Below, piece by piece: positions 35,539-44,792 of a stretch of 50,460 nucleotides of DNA. This DNA is from Endotrypanum monterogeii (Eukaryota; Euglenozoa; Kinetoplastea; Trypanosomatida; Trypanosomatidae), in contig CM007322.1 of NCBI GenBank assembly GCA_000333855.2, positions 149,509 through 199,968 of the forward strand, written 5' to 3'. Position 1 is the first letter of the stretch, and each line of letters starts with the position of its first letter. Made by a program: the position numbers and the translations under genes. Under the pieces are notes generated by a model. It searched no databases, had not been told where the DNA came from, and was given only the letters and a program-made list of their open reading frames with translations.

Positions 35539-35607
35539 TTTTTTTTTTTCTACTTCCCCTCCTCGTCTTCGGTCTTGTTTGCAAATCGCTTTGTCTGTGC
35601 TGCACAG
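35539..35607 (+). promoter_or_regulatory. Polypyrimidine tract and SL acceptor for the GGC1-like carrier
   Basis: A T-run and T/C-rich tract (35539-35580) are followed by GCACAG with AG at 35606-35607. The start ATG at 35694 is the first downstream ATG and is about 85 bases away. Confidence 0.6.
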
Positions 35608-35693
35608 CATCCCTCACTTTCTCTCTTTCCTGACGCGCCCCTCCCTCCTCACCGGTGTTTCTACACGCAACACTGAGACATACACCCAATACG

Positions 35694-36635
35694 ATGTCTG
35701 CCAATACGACTACCCCTGCAGCGGAGCGCGGCTTTGCGGAGCGGTTCGTCCGCAGCCACGCCGGTGCTGCCACGGCGGCGGGAGTACTCGAAATTGCATT
35801 TTTTCATCCCTTTGATACGACGGCAAAACGACTGATGTCGAACAAAGGCTCTATCATGCGCGGCTCCATGGGGGAGACGGCCGCCAACCTCAACAGCATT
35901 ATCTTCAGAAAACACGCCGACTCGGGCTTTCTTCAGAAGCTGCTGTATCTCTACCCTGGTTCCCTGTACGCCATTGTCTACAAAGTGTTCCAGCGCGTCT
36001 ATAAGTTTGCGGGTCAGCCGATCGTGCGCGATGCCCTCAGCTCCCACTATTGCGACACCTTCACGCGTTTGTTTGGCAAAGCGCACCGGGTGATGGAAGA
36101 CGCAACGGCCGGCTGCCTGATCGGCCTCGGCGAAGTTTTTCTGCTCCCGCTGGATAGACTGAAGGTTCTGAGCCAGACGAACGAAGTTGCTATGCGGAAT
36201 GGACTGTTGCCGCTACTGCGCCAGGAGGGCTTCCGTGGCATGTATGCGGGCACTGTGGTAACGATGTGCCGCAACGCCCCCGGCTCATTTTGCTTGTTCG
36301 GTGGCACAGCGTTCACGAAGGGATACATTTTTGGCCTCAGCGACTACCGCCAAGCAACTCTTGTTCAGAATATGTGCGCCTCGACTGTAGGCGCGTGTCT
36401 TTCCATCGCTATCTCGAACCCGATGGACGTGGTCAAAACGCGTGTGCAGCAGCAGACAGAGGCAGCGCGTTGCAGCGCTGTCACCACCGCGACGATGATG
36501 CTGAAGGAGGAGGGCGTTTCGTCTTTCTTCAAGGGCCTCACGCCGAAGATACTCGCCTCTGCGCCGAAGCTCATATTCGCTTACACAATGACAGAGTTTT
36601 TTTTCAAGGTGATGAATGTCTCTAAGAAGCACTAA
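35694..36635 (+). CDS. GGC1: Mitochondrial GTP/GDP carrier, GGC1 type
   Basis: Mitochondrial carrier family proteins exchange metabolites across the inner membrane, and yeast Ggc1 exchanges GTP for GDP. This 313-residue protein has the expected length and three repeats. The signature motifs are HPFDTTAKR (Pro39, the same slightly irregular form as in yeast Ggc1), LPLDRLK (Pro152) and NPMDVVK (Pro243). Several stretches match Ggc1 closely: QRVYKFAGQP, AGCLIGLGEVFLLPLD, RNAPGSFCLFGG, YIFGLSDYRQAT and FFKGLTPKILASAPKL. These are diagnostic beyond the general carrier family. The open frame extends upstream without an ATG. The ATG at 35694 is the first after the splice acceptor and gives a normal carrier N-terminus. 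Substrate is inferred from similarity to the yeast protein. Confidence 0.88.
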   Translation: MSANTTTPAAERGFAERFVRSHAGAATAAGVLEIAFFHPFDTTAKRLMSNKGSIMRGSMGETAANLNSIIFRKHADSGFLQKLLYLYPGSLYAIVYKVFQRVYKFAGQPIVRDALSSHYCDTFTRLFGKAHRVMEDATAGCLIGLGEVFLLPLDRLKVLSQTNEVAMRNGLLPLLRQEGFRGMYAGTVVTMCRNAPGSFCLFGGTAFTKGYIFGLSDYRQATLVQNMCASTVGACLSIAISNPMDVVKTRVQQQTEAARCSAVTTATMMLKEEGVSSFFKGLTPKILASAPKLIFAYTMTEFFFKVMNVSKKH

Positions 36636-37091
36636 ACATCTCTTCCCTCTTCCCTCTTCTCTCCCCCCTCCCAGCGCCACCTCGCCTGATGTGTCCGCGT
36701 GGGTGTCTGTGTCTGTGCGTGTGTGTGTGGATTAGAAAAAAACACACACACACACAAAAAAGTGCGTCCCCTGCGGCCGAGGTTTGTTTGTGTTCGCCGC
36801 CTTCATTGTCCCCCACCTCTCAGAAAGGACCAGGTTTGTGGTATGGCCGTGCCGGTGAAAGAGGGTTTTGGGCCCTACATATATTATATATATTTTTTGT
36901 TTTTATTTTTTATTCTCAAAAGATTCGTGGAGTTGCGATCTCAGTCACCATGTGCACACGACCTCGTCCAAGTTTCACATCTCTCCTGGACGAGGCGCAC
37001 CGCTAAGGGTGTCTTTGGGGGCGATAAACTCCCATCATGAGGCACACATATGTTTCTGCGACCATCCACATGAGGTAAAATGTCTGTGGCG

Positions 37092-37155
<64 letters not shown>
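37092..37155. repeat. (TA)n(TG)n compound microsatellite, left arm
   Basis: About 10 TA units pass directly into about 22 TG units. Its reverse complement in repeat type lies at 37376-37430, about 220 bases away. Confidence 0.9.
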
Positions 37156-37157
<2 letters not shown>

Positions 37158-37375
37158 GGGGACGGGAGGGGGGTAACGTGGTCCTGATCAATTGTATCAC
37201 TCTACTTCTCGCATAGGCCTCGGGAGCCCACTCCCCTTTTCATTTGTGACAGATACGAGTTGTACTGCCACGGTGTTGTGTATGCAGTTGAACACATCAC
37301 TGACGGAGGCGGTGTGATGGTGGTGGGAGACAGCAGCCAAGAACGCTACAGAGATGCAAGACCCCCTTTGTCCTC

Positions 37376-37430
<55 letters not shown>
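37376..37430. repeat. (CA)n(TA)n compound microsatellite, right arm
   Basis: About 13 CA units pass into about 9 TA units. This is the inverted counterpart of the repeat at 37092-37155. Confidence 0.9.
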
Positions 37431-37433
<3 letters not shown>

Positions 37434-37539
37434 GCACCACTACAGCACTACAGAGGAGCAAGAGGAAAGGCGGGACAGAGGTGGAGGAGTACCCACACAT
37501 ATTTTTATTTCTTTACACATTATGTCTACGTATCTACAT

Positions 37540-37610
37540 ATATATATCTACATCTATCTATCTATCTATCTATATATATATATATATATATACATATATA
37601 CATATACATG
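37540..37610. repeat. ATCT tetranucleotide and TA repeats
   Basis: Several ATCT units are followed by TA dinucleotides and ATAC-type units in the spacer before the unrecognised gene. Confidence 0.85.
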
Positions 37611-37997
37611 TCTTTTTGTGTCTGTGTGGGTATGTACCAAGTAAAACAAAAGGAGTCTTCCCCTTCAAATTACGCCGTCGTCTTCTCCATTTCTCACCCA
37701 ATCTTGCTTCTGGGCCAAAGGGGAGGGAGGGAGGAAGGATGGTCGCGTGATCTGAACAGAAAAAGGCGAAGGTGGAAATTCTCACGAACACAACACTACA
37801 CATTTTGCGGCGTGTGAGCGCGCCTTTATACATTTCTGTGGAAGACGTGCGTGTGTGTGTGGTGGTACAAGATGCATCGAGTCGCGCAGTGTATCAACCG
37901 GATTTTTTCTTTTTGCTTCTCTGAAAGGGTCTGTCGCCGCCCTTCTCTTCGCCGCAAGCATATGTATATGTATACATATATATATATATATATATCT

Positions 37998-38088
37998 CCT
38001 TCTCTCCCGTATATCATCACCACTACATTTACCTCTTGTCACTCATTTTATCTCCTCCTTGCATCAATCGCCGATGTCATTTTTTCAG
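37998..38088 (+). promoter_or_regulatory. Polypyrimidine tract and SL acceptor inside an apparent ORF
   Basis: The stretch from about 37998 to 38086 is pyrimidine-rich and contains no AG until TTTTTTCAG, with AG at 38087-38088. This is a very good trans-splice acceptor. Used as such, it removes the ATG at 38074 from the mRNA and makes the ATG at 38155 the first in the leader. A weaker alternative is the AG at 37926-37927 after TTTTTGCTTCTCTGAAAG. Confidence 0.55.
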
Positions 38089-38154
38089 AGGTTGTCAGGG
38101 CTGCTGTTGTTGCTCCGACCACTACCGCTGTCCTGGCAAAGCACTCAGTCTTTT

Positions 38155-38330
38155 ATGAGACGTCTTCCTCCGCACACCTCAACAGTGGAGCAGCTCCTGG
38201 TGCATGACGTGGACCGGTCTAAGCTGAAGGGCTGTCGGATCATTTTTGGTGGATACCCCCACCCTTTGGCCATCTACTTTCACCGGTCATTTGGATGCCG
38301 TGCACGGCGTGTCAACAAGACTCCCACCCC
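38155..38330 (+). other. Probable N-terminal segment of the next gene, in another frame
   Basis: From the ATG at 38155 (or 38074) one frame reads MRRLPPHTSTVEQLLVHDVD and then SKLKGCRIIFGGYPHPLAIY, which looks like real protein with a basic start typical of a mitochondrial presequence. The frame of the downstream 431-residue ORF is open from 38223 and takes over somewhere in 38223-38330. A single missing base in the overlap (there are T5 and C5 runs at 38243-38247 and 38256-38260) would join them. The exact join cannot be placed from sequence alone. Confidence 0.45.
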
Positions 38331-39590
38331 TCTGCCAAATCCGCAGAGGAGGCACCTATATTGTCTTCCCTCAAGGAAGCGTCTCCGGCTGCTCGTAGGA
38401 AACAAGAGGCGGCGACACGCAGTGCCCAGCTAACCAATCTCTTTGATAGGCTCGCATCTGCTGACGCAAGGGCGCTGAGGGAGGTCCCCAGTGATGACGA
38501 CTCTGTAGATGAGCCCTTGCACGGGAGGCGAGGTGCAAGGGCTCCTAATCTCCCGTCCAGTCTTCACAACAGCTCGTTTGGTGGCGGAGGCAACGCATCA
38601 CCGTCTCCCAACTCATCTCTCCTGTCAAGCCTTTTCCGGCAGCAGGCAGACGCTGTACGGACCATAGAATATATGACGGAGGACATCCGCAAGACGCTTA
38701 GACAGCTTCAATACGACTTGGCGTTTTATGCCGAGAGGAGCATCGCAGCACAAAGCGCTACACTCCCCAGCCCCGACGCCGTATCTATCCCCATGGCAGC
38801 GGCGGAACCAGGATCTGGCACAACTCCAGCGGTCAAGAAGCTTCCCGCAAAAAAGCTGCGTGTTGCTGACGTGAAGACTCTCCCCGAAAATATTCGCATG
38901 CAGCGCGCACGCGCTGCAGCCGCTGACGAAGGTGCCCCCGACGACCAATCCGTCGAAGACTACGGTGTCGACTGCGAGGTGCCACCGCTGACGTGCACCA
39001 GCCTCTTAGAGGAGCAGATGTCGTCCCTAACGGTGAGTACGGCAAAGATGAAGGAGTCTGCGAAGGCCATGTACGATATCGAGGCCGCTGCTCCGAGTAC
39101 GTCCGTGGCGCCGTGGTGGTCCTCCGCCTTGCGTGTGCGAGGGATGAAGGCATCCGCTGCTCGTCTTGACTACCATGCTCACGCTGCACTGAACTGGTCG
39201 TACCGCGCAAGGGAAAAGCTTCTTCTGCAGGCGGTTGTACTCAACAAAGTCTCCACCGACACGCGCACACAGATCCTCGAGCAGCAGCGTCACTTGCAAG
39301 AGTTCCAAGCTCGACTGCACGATTGCCAGCAGGCCATCACGCTGCTGCAGGGAGACACCGCTCAGTGTCAGGTGTACGTGCAGTCTGAACTCACACGTCG
39401 CGCTGCGCTGCAGGAGGAGCTGTGTCTGTGCGCCAAGGAGAGGGGTCTCATCCATCCTGACGAGCTCAATCCACTGAAGGCCGAGCTGGCGCTCTTACTC
39501 ACGGAGCGTGAGTGGCCCACTGAGGGTCTGCAGAAGGATGTGGCGGCGGTGCTCCACTGGCTTCGCACCAACTTAGCACCGCTTGAGTAG
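38295..39590 (+). CDS. Unrecognised protein with C-terminal coiled coil, N-terminus probably upstream
   Basis: This is a 431-residue reading from the in-frame ATG at 38295. I do not recognise the family. Residues 1-~110 are Ser/Pro/Asn-rich. A helical segment with FRQQADAVRTIEYMTEDIRK lies near 115-140. A Lys-rich piece (KKLPAKKLRVADVKTLPENI) lies near 180-200. The C-terminal ~190 residues are predicted helical or coiled coil (LNWSYRAREKLLLQAVVLNK, then LEQQRHLQEFQARLHDCQQAI) and end in TEREWPTEGLQKDVAAVLHWL. The true start is probably upstream at 38155 or 38074 across a frame break, because the splice acceptor at 38088 lies close to those ATGs and more than 200 bases from 38295. If the upstream reading is right, a mitochondrial location is possible. 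That is inference. Confidence 0.7.
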   Translation: MPCTACQQDSHPSAKSAEEAPILSSLKEASPAARRKQEAATRSAQLTNLFDRLASADARALREVPSDDDSVDEPLHGRRGARAPNLPSSLHNSSFGGGGNASPSPNSSLLSSLFRQQADAVRTIEYMTEDIRKTLRQLQYDLAFYAERSIAAQSATLPSPDAVSIPMAAAEPGSGTTPAVKKLPAKKLRVADVKTLPENIRMQRARAAAADEGAPDDQSVEDYGVDCEVPPLTCTSLLEEQMSSLTVSTAKMKESAKAMYDIEAAAPSTSVAPWWSSALRVRGMKASAARLDYHAHAALNWSYRAREKLLLQAVVLNKVSTDTRTQILEQQRHLQEFQARLHDCQQAITLLQGDTAQCQVYVQSELTRRAALQEELCLCAKERGLIHPDELNPLKAELALLLTEREWPTEGLQKDVAAVLHWLRTNLAPLE

Positions 39591-40316
39591 TTGACGATCG
39601 GTGTGGCGGCGCAACCATTTGGACTGGCGGCGGCAGCAGCAGCAGGTGTGTGTGTGTGTGTGTGTGTGGCTGCATCTGTGACGCTGAGGTGGCGACAGTG
39701 TAGGATAGCTTCAGCGACACCCTACGCGCGACTGCCCAAGTGAGGAAGTGCTTTCCTCTTCTTCTCATTGCGTCGTCACCATCCCAGCTTTTCCCAGCCA
39801 AATCTCAACTCCTCTTCAGCCCTTCCTTTCGTGTGTGTGTTCTCCCTCCCGCTCTTCCTTGATTTTCACAACAAGAACAGAAAAAAAATTATCTTTTATC
39901 AATGTACATTGCTCTCTGGGGGTGCTCCTCGTTCGGGCATTTTTTCGTTTTTATATTCATGCAGCGCAGTGAAGAGAGGTGGCCCCCCCCCCCTTCTCGC
40001 GATTCGAAAAAAAAAACAGAAAGAAAACAAACACAAACTGCAGAATTTGCTAAAAGAATTGACCCACGTGCGGTGACACCCTTTTCCGTCGAACATCTTC
40101 TGGTCACCCGCCGTTCCCAACTCCACAGACGCACACGCACTCCTCAAAAAAAAAAAAAAAACGCTTTACGCACACTTCTTTCACCCCTGCGCTCTCTCTC
40201 TCTTTTGGTTGGGTACAATTTTTGACTGCATACACATCACGCTTATGGTTCCCTCCACCCCCTAAAGGAAGCCTTACTTCAACTCCTTGCGCGCGTGTGG
40301 TACGGGGTGCAAAAGG
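39591..40316. other. Intergenic spacer
   Basis: No gene is recognisable. It holds a (GT)n (39645-39668), T/C-rich stretches, a C-run (39983-39992), A-runs (40007-40016 and 40146-40160) and a pyrimidine tract before the CFAP58 gene. Confidence 0.7.
40170..40267 (+). promoter_or_regulatory. Candidate SL acceptor for CFAP58
   Basis: CT-rich tracts (about 40170-40207 and 40247-40263) lead to CCTAAAG with AG at 40266-40267. The first ATG after it is 40317, about 50 bases on. Confidence 0.55.
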
Positions 40317-43118
40317 ATGGGCACATCTGCGGCCCTCAATGATGGCGGGGAAGCCAACACCGTCAAAGGGACCCAAGAACGTGCTAGGGAGGGTGGCGGG
40401 GCGGCGTCCTCCACCGCGGTTGGCGTGGAGGCGTGCGCTTCGATGTTCACGGCGTCCGAGAGCGCCGAATTTCAGCAGATTTTGACGGGGCGCCACTCCT
40501 TCATGGACGTGGAGCGGCACTATCAAGATGTGCTCATGACACTGGAGGGGGACGAAAAGCTGCACGACTTCCGTGTCGAGTACGAGGGTCTCCACGGCTC
40601 TCTGCTAAGCGTTCATGAGAGCGAGGGGCGGCTGATCCGCAAGTGCACAGACCTCCAGAGCGACATCAATCTGTGCGTTAAGCGGGTGGTTTCCGCGGCT
40701 GAGCTGACGCAAGACGATTCTGACACCATCACCAAACTCAGGGCCGAGACGGAGCGCCTATCCCAGAGGTTAGTGGATGTAGCCGAAAAAGAGCGGCAGC
40801 TGAAGGAGATGATCACCACTGTCAAGCAGGAAATCGCGGAGCTCCAGGCAAAGGCAACGGCTCCAATTGAGCTTCCAGCGCAGGAGAACGCCCTGTACGA
40901 TATGAAGCACCTCCATGAGACTCTGCTACGCGAAGAGGAGCGTCTAGCGCAGCTTCAGCATAATGCTTCGAGGCTGCTGATCTCTACGCAGTCGCGTTAC
41001 GCCGCCCTTCTGCAAAACAACGCAGAGAACCTCTCGGAGCTTGCTCATGTGCGCAAGCGTATCTCAAAGACCGAGGAGGAGGTGCAGGCGGTGAAGTCGC
41101 TCAGAGCACTCAAGGAGGAGGAGCTTCGGGCGGTGCGCCAGACAACGCTCCTTCGCATAGCGTATTCCACCTCTCAGCAGGAGACCCTCGACGTGCTCCT
41201 CCAAGAGAACGATCGCAACGGTCAGCAGGTGCGTGAGTGCCAAAATGAAGAGGCGCGGCTCAACGAGGAGCATCAGGGAATATGCCGCCAGCTGCGGCAG
41301 GTCCACACCGCGATGCACGAGTGCAACGACGAAAACGAATTGTGGAAGCGGCGCGCGTCTGAGAAGGCGGCGGCGCTGGAGGAGCACCAGGTCACAGCTG
41401 CCGCCCTCCACGCCCGCATTCTCAAAGCACAGAAGGTGGTCGAGGCAATGCACCGGCGCAACGCCGTCATGGAGGCGCGGAGAGCCGACAAGCTTGAGAG
41501 ACAGCGAGAGTTGACGGCACGTTTGAGCGAGGAGGAGGCCGCACTCGCTCGCGCGCGGCAGGCGGTACGCACTGTCACGCAGATGGCATTGTCTGCCAGG
41601 AAGGAGGTCGACGTCCTACAGCTCAACATCGTTGACAAGGAGTCGGAGCAGCGAAAGAATGCCACATGGCTGGTGGAGAAGCAGGCTCAGCTCCAGATGC
41701 TTGGGTGCGCCATGGCGTCTTGCGAGGACAAGGCTGAGCAGATCTGCCAAGAGCTCTGCAGGGTGGCGAAAGAGGCGGAGATCAGCGAGTCGAACAAAAA
41801 AAAATACGCCTTTGCGTGCGCACTTCTCCTCCGCGAGATTGAGCACAAGAGTACTGAGCTGGGCAACTACGAGGAGATGTTGCCGCAGGTAGAGACCCGC
41901 ATCAAGCATCATCATATGCAGCTGGAGGCGATGATGACGGAGCGCGAAAATTTTACCGCGCACTGCAATCAGCTGAGGCACGGCCTCGGGGAGCAGCAGC
42001 ACAGCTTGACAACAAAGCTGGCGAAGGTGACGGCTATGCGGGGCGGAATTCAAAAGCGGGAGAAGGATTTCAGAATTGAAGAGGCGCGCATCCAGCTGCT
42101 GTGGAAGCAGCAGAGAGAATTGCAAAAGCACGTGGATGGATACCGGAGGCAGACCGAAAAGCGGATTCAGTGCGCCGCTGTGCTGGGAGAGGAGATATAC
42201 CAACTTCGAGAGGTGCTTAGGGATGCTTCGGACGAGACGTCTCGGCAGCGGCGTCGCTGTCGGGATATTATCCACGAGAGGGACTTGCTCACTCGTCAGG
42301 CGACAGAACGGTCTGCGGAGGTGTACGCGCTGTGTAAGCAGGCGCGCTCTCAAAAAACCCGACTGCAGCACCTCGGGGACCTCTACCGCGAGCGCGCGAT
42401 GCATCTGGAGCATCTCGAGTACCAAACAACTCTCTTCGAGGGCCAGCTAGCTCAGATGCGAAGGTTTGTTATTCGTCTGCCAGAGTTGCGTGTTCTTTTG
42501 AACAATGCCACACGCGAATTGCAGCGGGAGAAGGCGCGGGTGCGCGCCATGCTCGATGAGGCGGGTCGCTCAGTTAATGTGCACCCGTACAACGAGTTGA
42601 TCTCGGCAGAGCCGGAGACGTACCAGCTGCTGCAGAGGGTGCATGAACTGCAACGTGTTCTCGTCCAGCGCGGGGCTCAACTCCATGAGAAACAGGCTGC
42701 CATCCAGTCAGCAGAGGAGCGCTATATGAAGGCCAAGGCCTTCGTCGCGCAACAGCCCGGCCCAGAGATTGCCGAGCAGCTCACCGCCTATCAACAAAAC
42801 CTCGTCAAGAAAAACAAGCACCTGGCGCAGATGCAGGAGACCCTAGAGTTTTTTAAATCGCAAGCGGAGTTGTTCACCTCCCGGCACGAAGTTCTGCGAG
42901 GGCGCCTCGCCGAACTGGGAAAGACCTATGGGGAAAAGCGGGCGGAGCAGGAGAAGAGCGTCATGGCGGGCTCAAGGGTCACCACGTCAGACCAGCTCTC
43001 CCCATCTACGCCTTCGGAGCCGGTGGTGTACCACGGCTTTACGGCACCTCCGCTCTCCACATCGGACACCGTCAGCACCCCACTCCCGCTCCCCACACCA
43101 CCACCGTTAGGCGAGTAG
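40317..43118 (+). CDS. CFAP58: CFAP58-like flagellar coiled-coil protein
   Basis: CFAP58 (CCDC147, FAP189 in Chlamydomonas) is a long coiled-coil protein of motile cilia and flagella. This 933-residue protein has the expected length (about 870 in human) and is coiled coil almost throughout (about 60-895). The best evidence is the N-terminal block. MDVERHYQDVLMTLEGDEKL, then HDFRVEYEGLH, HESEGRLIRKC and DVAEKERQLKEMITTVKQEI follow the CFAP58 order FxxVLxELxGDxSLEKFRVEYEKLH, HENEKRLxxKC and AHEKEQRAKETIQQLKxEI. Residues 1-~50 and the last ~45 are low-complexity, the latter Pro/Ser/Thr-rich. A non-ATG extension upstream is ignored because the ATG at 40317 fits the splice site. It is expected on the axoneme. 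Other MBO2/CCDC146-like coiled coils are the main alternative. Confidence 0.75.
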   Translation: MGTSAALNDGGEANTVKGTQERAREGGGAASSTAVGVEACASMFTASESAEFQQILTGRHSFMDVERHYQDVLMTLEGDEKLHDFRVEYEGLHGSLLSVHESEGRLIRKCTDLQSDINLCVKRVVSAAELTQDDSDTITKLRAETERLSQRLVDVAEKERQLKEMITTVKQEIAELQAKATAPIELPAQENALYDMKHLHETLLREEERLAQLQHNASRLLISTQSRYAALLQNNAENLSELAHVRKRISKTEEEVQAVKSLRALKEEELRAVRQTTLLRIAYSTSQQETLDVLLQENDRNGQQVRECQNEEARLNEEHQGICRQLRQVHTAMHECNDENELWKRRASEKAAALEEHQVTAAALHARILKAQKVVEAMHRRNAVMEARRADKLERQRELTARLSEEEAALARARQAVRTVTQMALSARKEVDVLQLNIVDKESEQRKNATWLVEKQAQLQMLGCAMASCEDKAEQICQELCRVAKEAEISESNKKKYAFACALLLREIEHKSTELGNYEEMLPQVETRIKHHHMQLEAMMTERENFTAHCNQLRHGLGEQQHSLTTKLAKVTAMRGGIQKREKDFRIEEARIQLLWKQQRELQKHVDGYRRQTEKRIQCAAVLGEEIYQLREVLRDASDETSRQRRRCRDIIHERDLLTRQATERSAEVYALCKQARSQKTRLQHLGDLYRERAMHLEHLEYQTTLFEGQLAQMRRFVIRLPELRVLLNNATRELQREKARVRAMLDEAGRSVNVHPYNELISAEPETYQLLQRVHELQRVLVQRGAQLHEKQAAIQSAEERYMKAKAFVAQQPGPEIAEQLTAYQQNLVKKNKHLAQMQETLEFFKSQAELFTSRHEVLRGRLAELGKTYGEKRAEQEKSVMAGSRVTTSDQLSPSTPSEPVVYHGFTAPPLSTSDTVSTPLPLPTPPPLGE

Positions 43119-43470
43119 GCTCGTTTGGCTCGGTGTGGCACCTCCTCAATACACACGACCCATACGGATGATAATGGGCACGGCACCGATGATGCGCGCA
43201 CCTTGGTGGCGGTGAGGCGTGCCGGGCGGGTGGCGCCTTTCTCAACCATTCCCCCCTTTTCTCTCCTCCTCAACCACTACGCTTCCACAGATACATTGCG
43301 CACGATGTAAACATTTTGAGCCACGTTTTTTTTTTTTCTGCGTGATTTCCCCTTTTCTCCCCCCTTCTCTCCTGGTTTCTTCTTGGCCTACCAGCAGCAA
43401 CGTCCCCTGCATTGCACTTGTACATACACAAACACAAACACACACACATACACGAGAGAGTTTCTTTTAT

Positions 43471-43473
<3 letters not shown>

Positions 43474-43502
<29 letters not shown>
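43474..43502. repeat. (GT)n microsatellite
   Basis: About 14 uninterrupted GT units in the CFAP58-ClpB spacer. Confidence 0.9.
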
Positions 43503-43504
<2 letters not shown>

Positions 43505-43862
43505 AGATGTAACGGGAATAGTATATGCTTAAAAAAAAAAAAAGTTCACTCAAATATATGTTTATTTATATATATATATATATACAAAGATATTTTTTCG
43601 TTTATAAGTTTGTATATTTGTAAAATTGCTCACCGATTCTCTAATCTTTTATTGGAATGTTTATTCTTTCACTTTTCTTTGACCCCTGTGGGTGAAGGCA
43701 GAAATGAGTGGGAAAAGGAGGGGGGGGGGTCGCTACACCTCTGTGCCCCCTTCGCGGATGCCAGTCTTACATTTCACCCCTCCTCTGCTCCACGGTCAAG
43801 GTCGAACCATTGGTTGGATAAGAAGAGGCAACCCTTCCCCCCTCCCATGTACACACACACAC

Positions 43863-43890
43863 ACCTACACCTACACCTACACCTACACTG
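43863..43890. repeat. CTACAC hexamer repeat
   Basis: About four copies of CTACAC follow a short CA stretch. The unit differs from the telomeric CCCTAA, so it is an ordinary minisatellite-like tract. Confidence 0.8.
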
Positions 43891-44792
43891 CAATCACAAA
43901 GGAAACCTTCGTGTATTTTGCGGTATGTATGGAACCAGATTGGGCTATGTTTAGTTGCATTATTATTTTTTGCTTGGAACACATACCACATCACACACAA
44001 AAAAAAATTTATCTAAAAAAAGCGTAATGGCGGTGAACTTGCTTGGTTACACTGTGTTGTACATAGTATTGCAGAGTTCCGTAGGTGTACGTCGCCGGAT
44101 CGGCAATGACGCACCAAAACACTTCTTCACCTACTCCGCATGGGAAAAACACAATACAAGTGGGCTACTGCGGTGAGTATCGGTGTACTTGATCATCTAC
44201 TACGGTCCGCTCGCGCGTACGGCATTTCTGCCCATTGATTTCTTTTATCAGCTTCTTCTCTCCTCACCTGCTATACACATCTACATATATATATATATAT
44301 ATATATAATAATTTTTTTATTTTTATTTTTGGGACGGTGATGCAAGACGCATCACCCCCCCCCCTTCCTTTACTCGCAGATTTCTACGAGGACCGTCTCG
44401 GAGCGGTCCTTTGCCGCGTGGACGATGTCGAAAGACGTTTTTCTGTGCGTGGGCATATCCAACGCACTCACTTTTTTTTCTTCGATTTTTGTGATGAGGG
44501 CGTTTATGTAGCGTGAGTGCCGTCATGGCGGCGCCTTTGATGGCTTTCGTCCGTGGAGGTGCCTGTGAAGCTTCCCTGGATTCCATGACGCGCTCGCCGA
44601 TGGTCCCAAGTAATACGGTGCATCCCGTGTGGAGGTCGTGCTGCGGGTGGAGGTAATCATGTGTGACGCCGTGGGGATACCTGTTGCAACAACAACAGCG
44701 ATAGGGCTGAGCAGCAAGGCCGAACATCTGTCAAACCGAATGCCGTGCTGCCCCAGAGTACTTTTAAAAGGAGGGCGCGCGTCGGTGGTCGC

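Larger units (their letters stand above)
34332..35693. other. Long spacer with TA and GT microsatellites
   Basis: No gene is recognisable on either strand. It holds a (TA)n (34429-34459), a long (GT)n with CT interruptions (34601-34657), a G12 run (34934-34945), a T-run (35250-35265) and TA-rich sequence (35437-35466). It probably comprises the NOP14 3' UTR and the leader region of the carrier gene. Confidence 0.7.
36636..38154. other. Long spacer with inverted compound microsatellites
   Basis: No convincing gene is seen. It holds (TA)n(TG)n at 37092-37155 and (CA)n(TA)n at 37376-37430, which are reverse complements of each other in type. It also has a tetranucleotide ATCT/TA block (about 37540-37610) and another TA block (37977-37996). 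An ATG-less open stretch at 37188-37375 reads somewhat protein-like but is too weak to call. Confidence 0.65.
43119..44792. other. Long spacer before the ClpB relic
   Basis: No intact gene is seen. It holds T/C-rich tracts (about 43325-43382), a (GT)n (43474-43502), an A-run (43531-43543), TA-rich sequence (43560-43584), a CTACAC hexamer repeat (about 43863-43890) and another TA block (44285-44307). Short frames such as 44027-44176 have an ATG but no recognisable content. A possible relic splice acceptor, TTTTATCAG, ends at 44251. The N-terminal ~30 codons of the decayed ClpB gene could lie at the right edge but are not recognisable. Confidence 0.6.

Noticed and set aside
41616..42425. 269-codon open frame on the - strand
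   Set aside because: It is antisense to the CFAP58 coiled coil. Its Leu/His-rich content mirrors the Glu/Lys/Gln codons of the sense strand.
43863..43890. CTACAC repeat as possible internal telomeric sequence
   Set aside because: The Leishmania telomere unit is CCCTAA/TTAGGG. This hexamer differs and has only about four copies.
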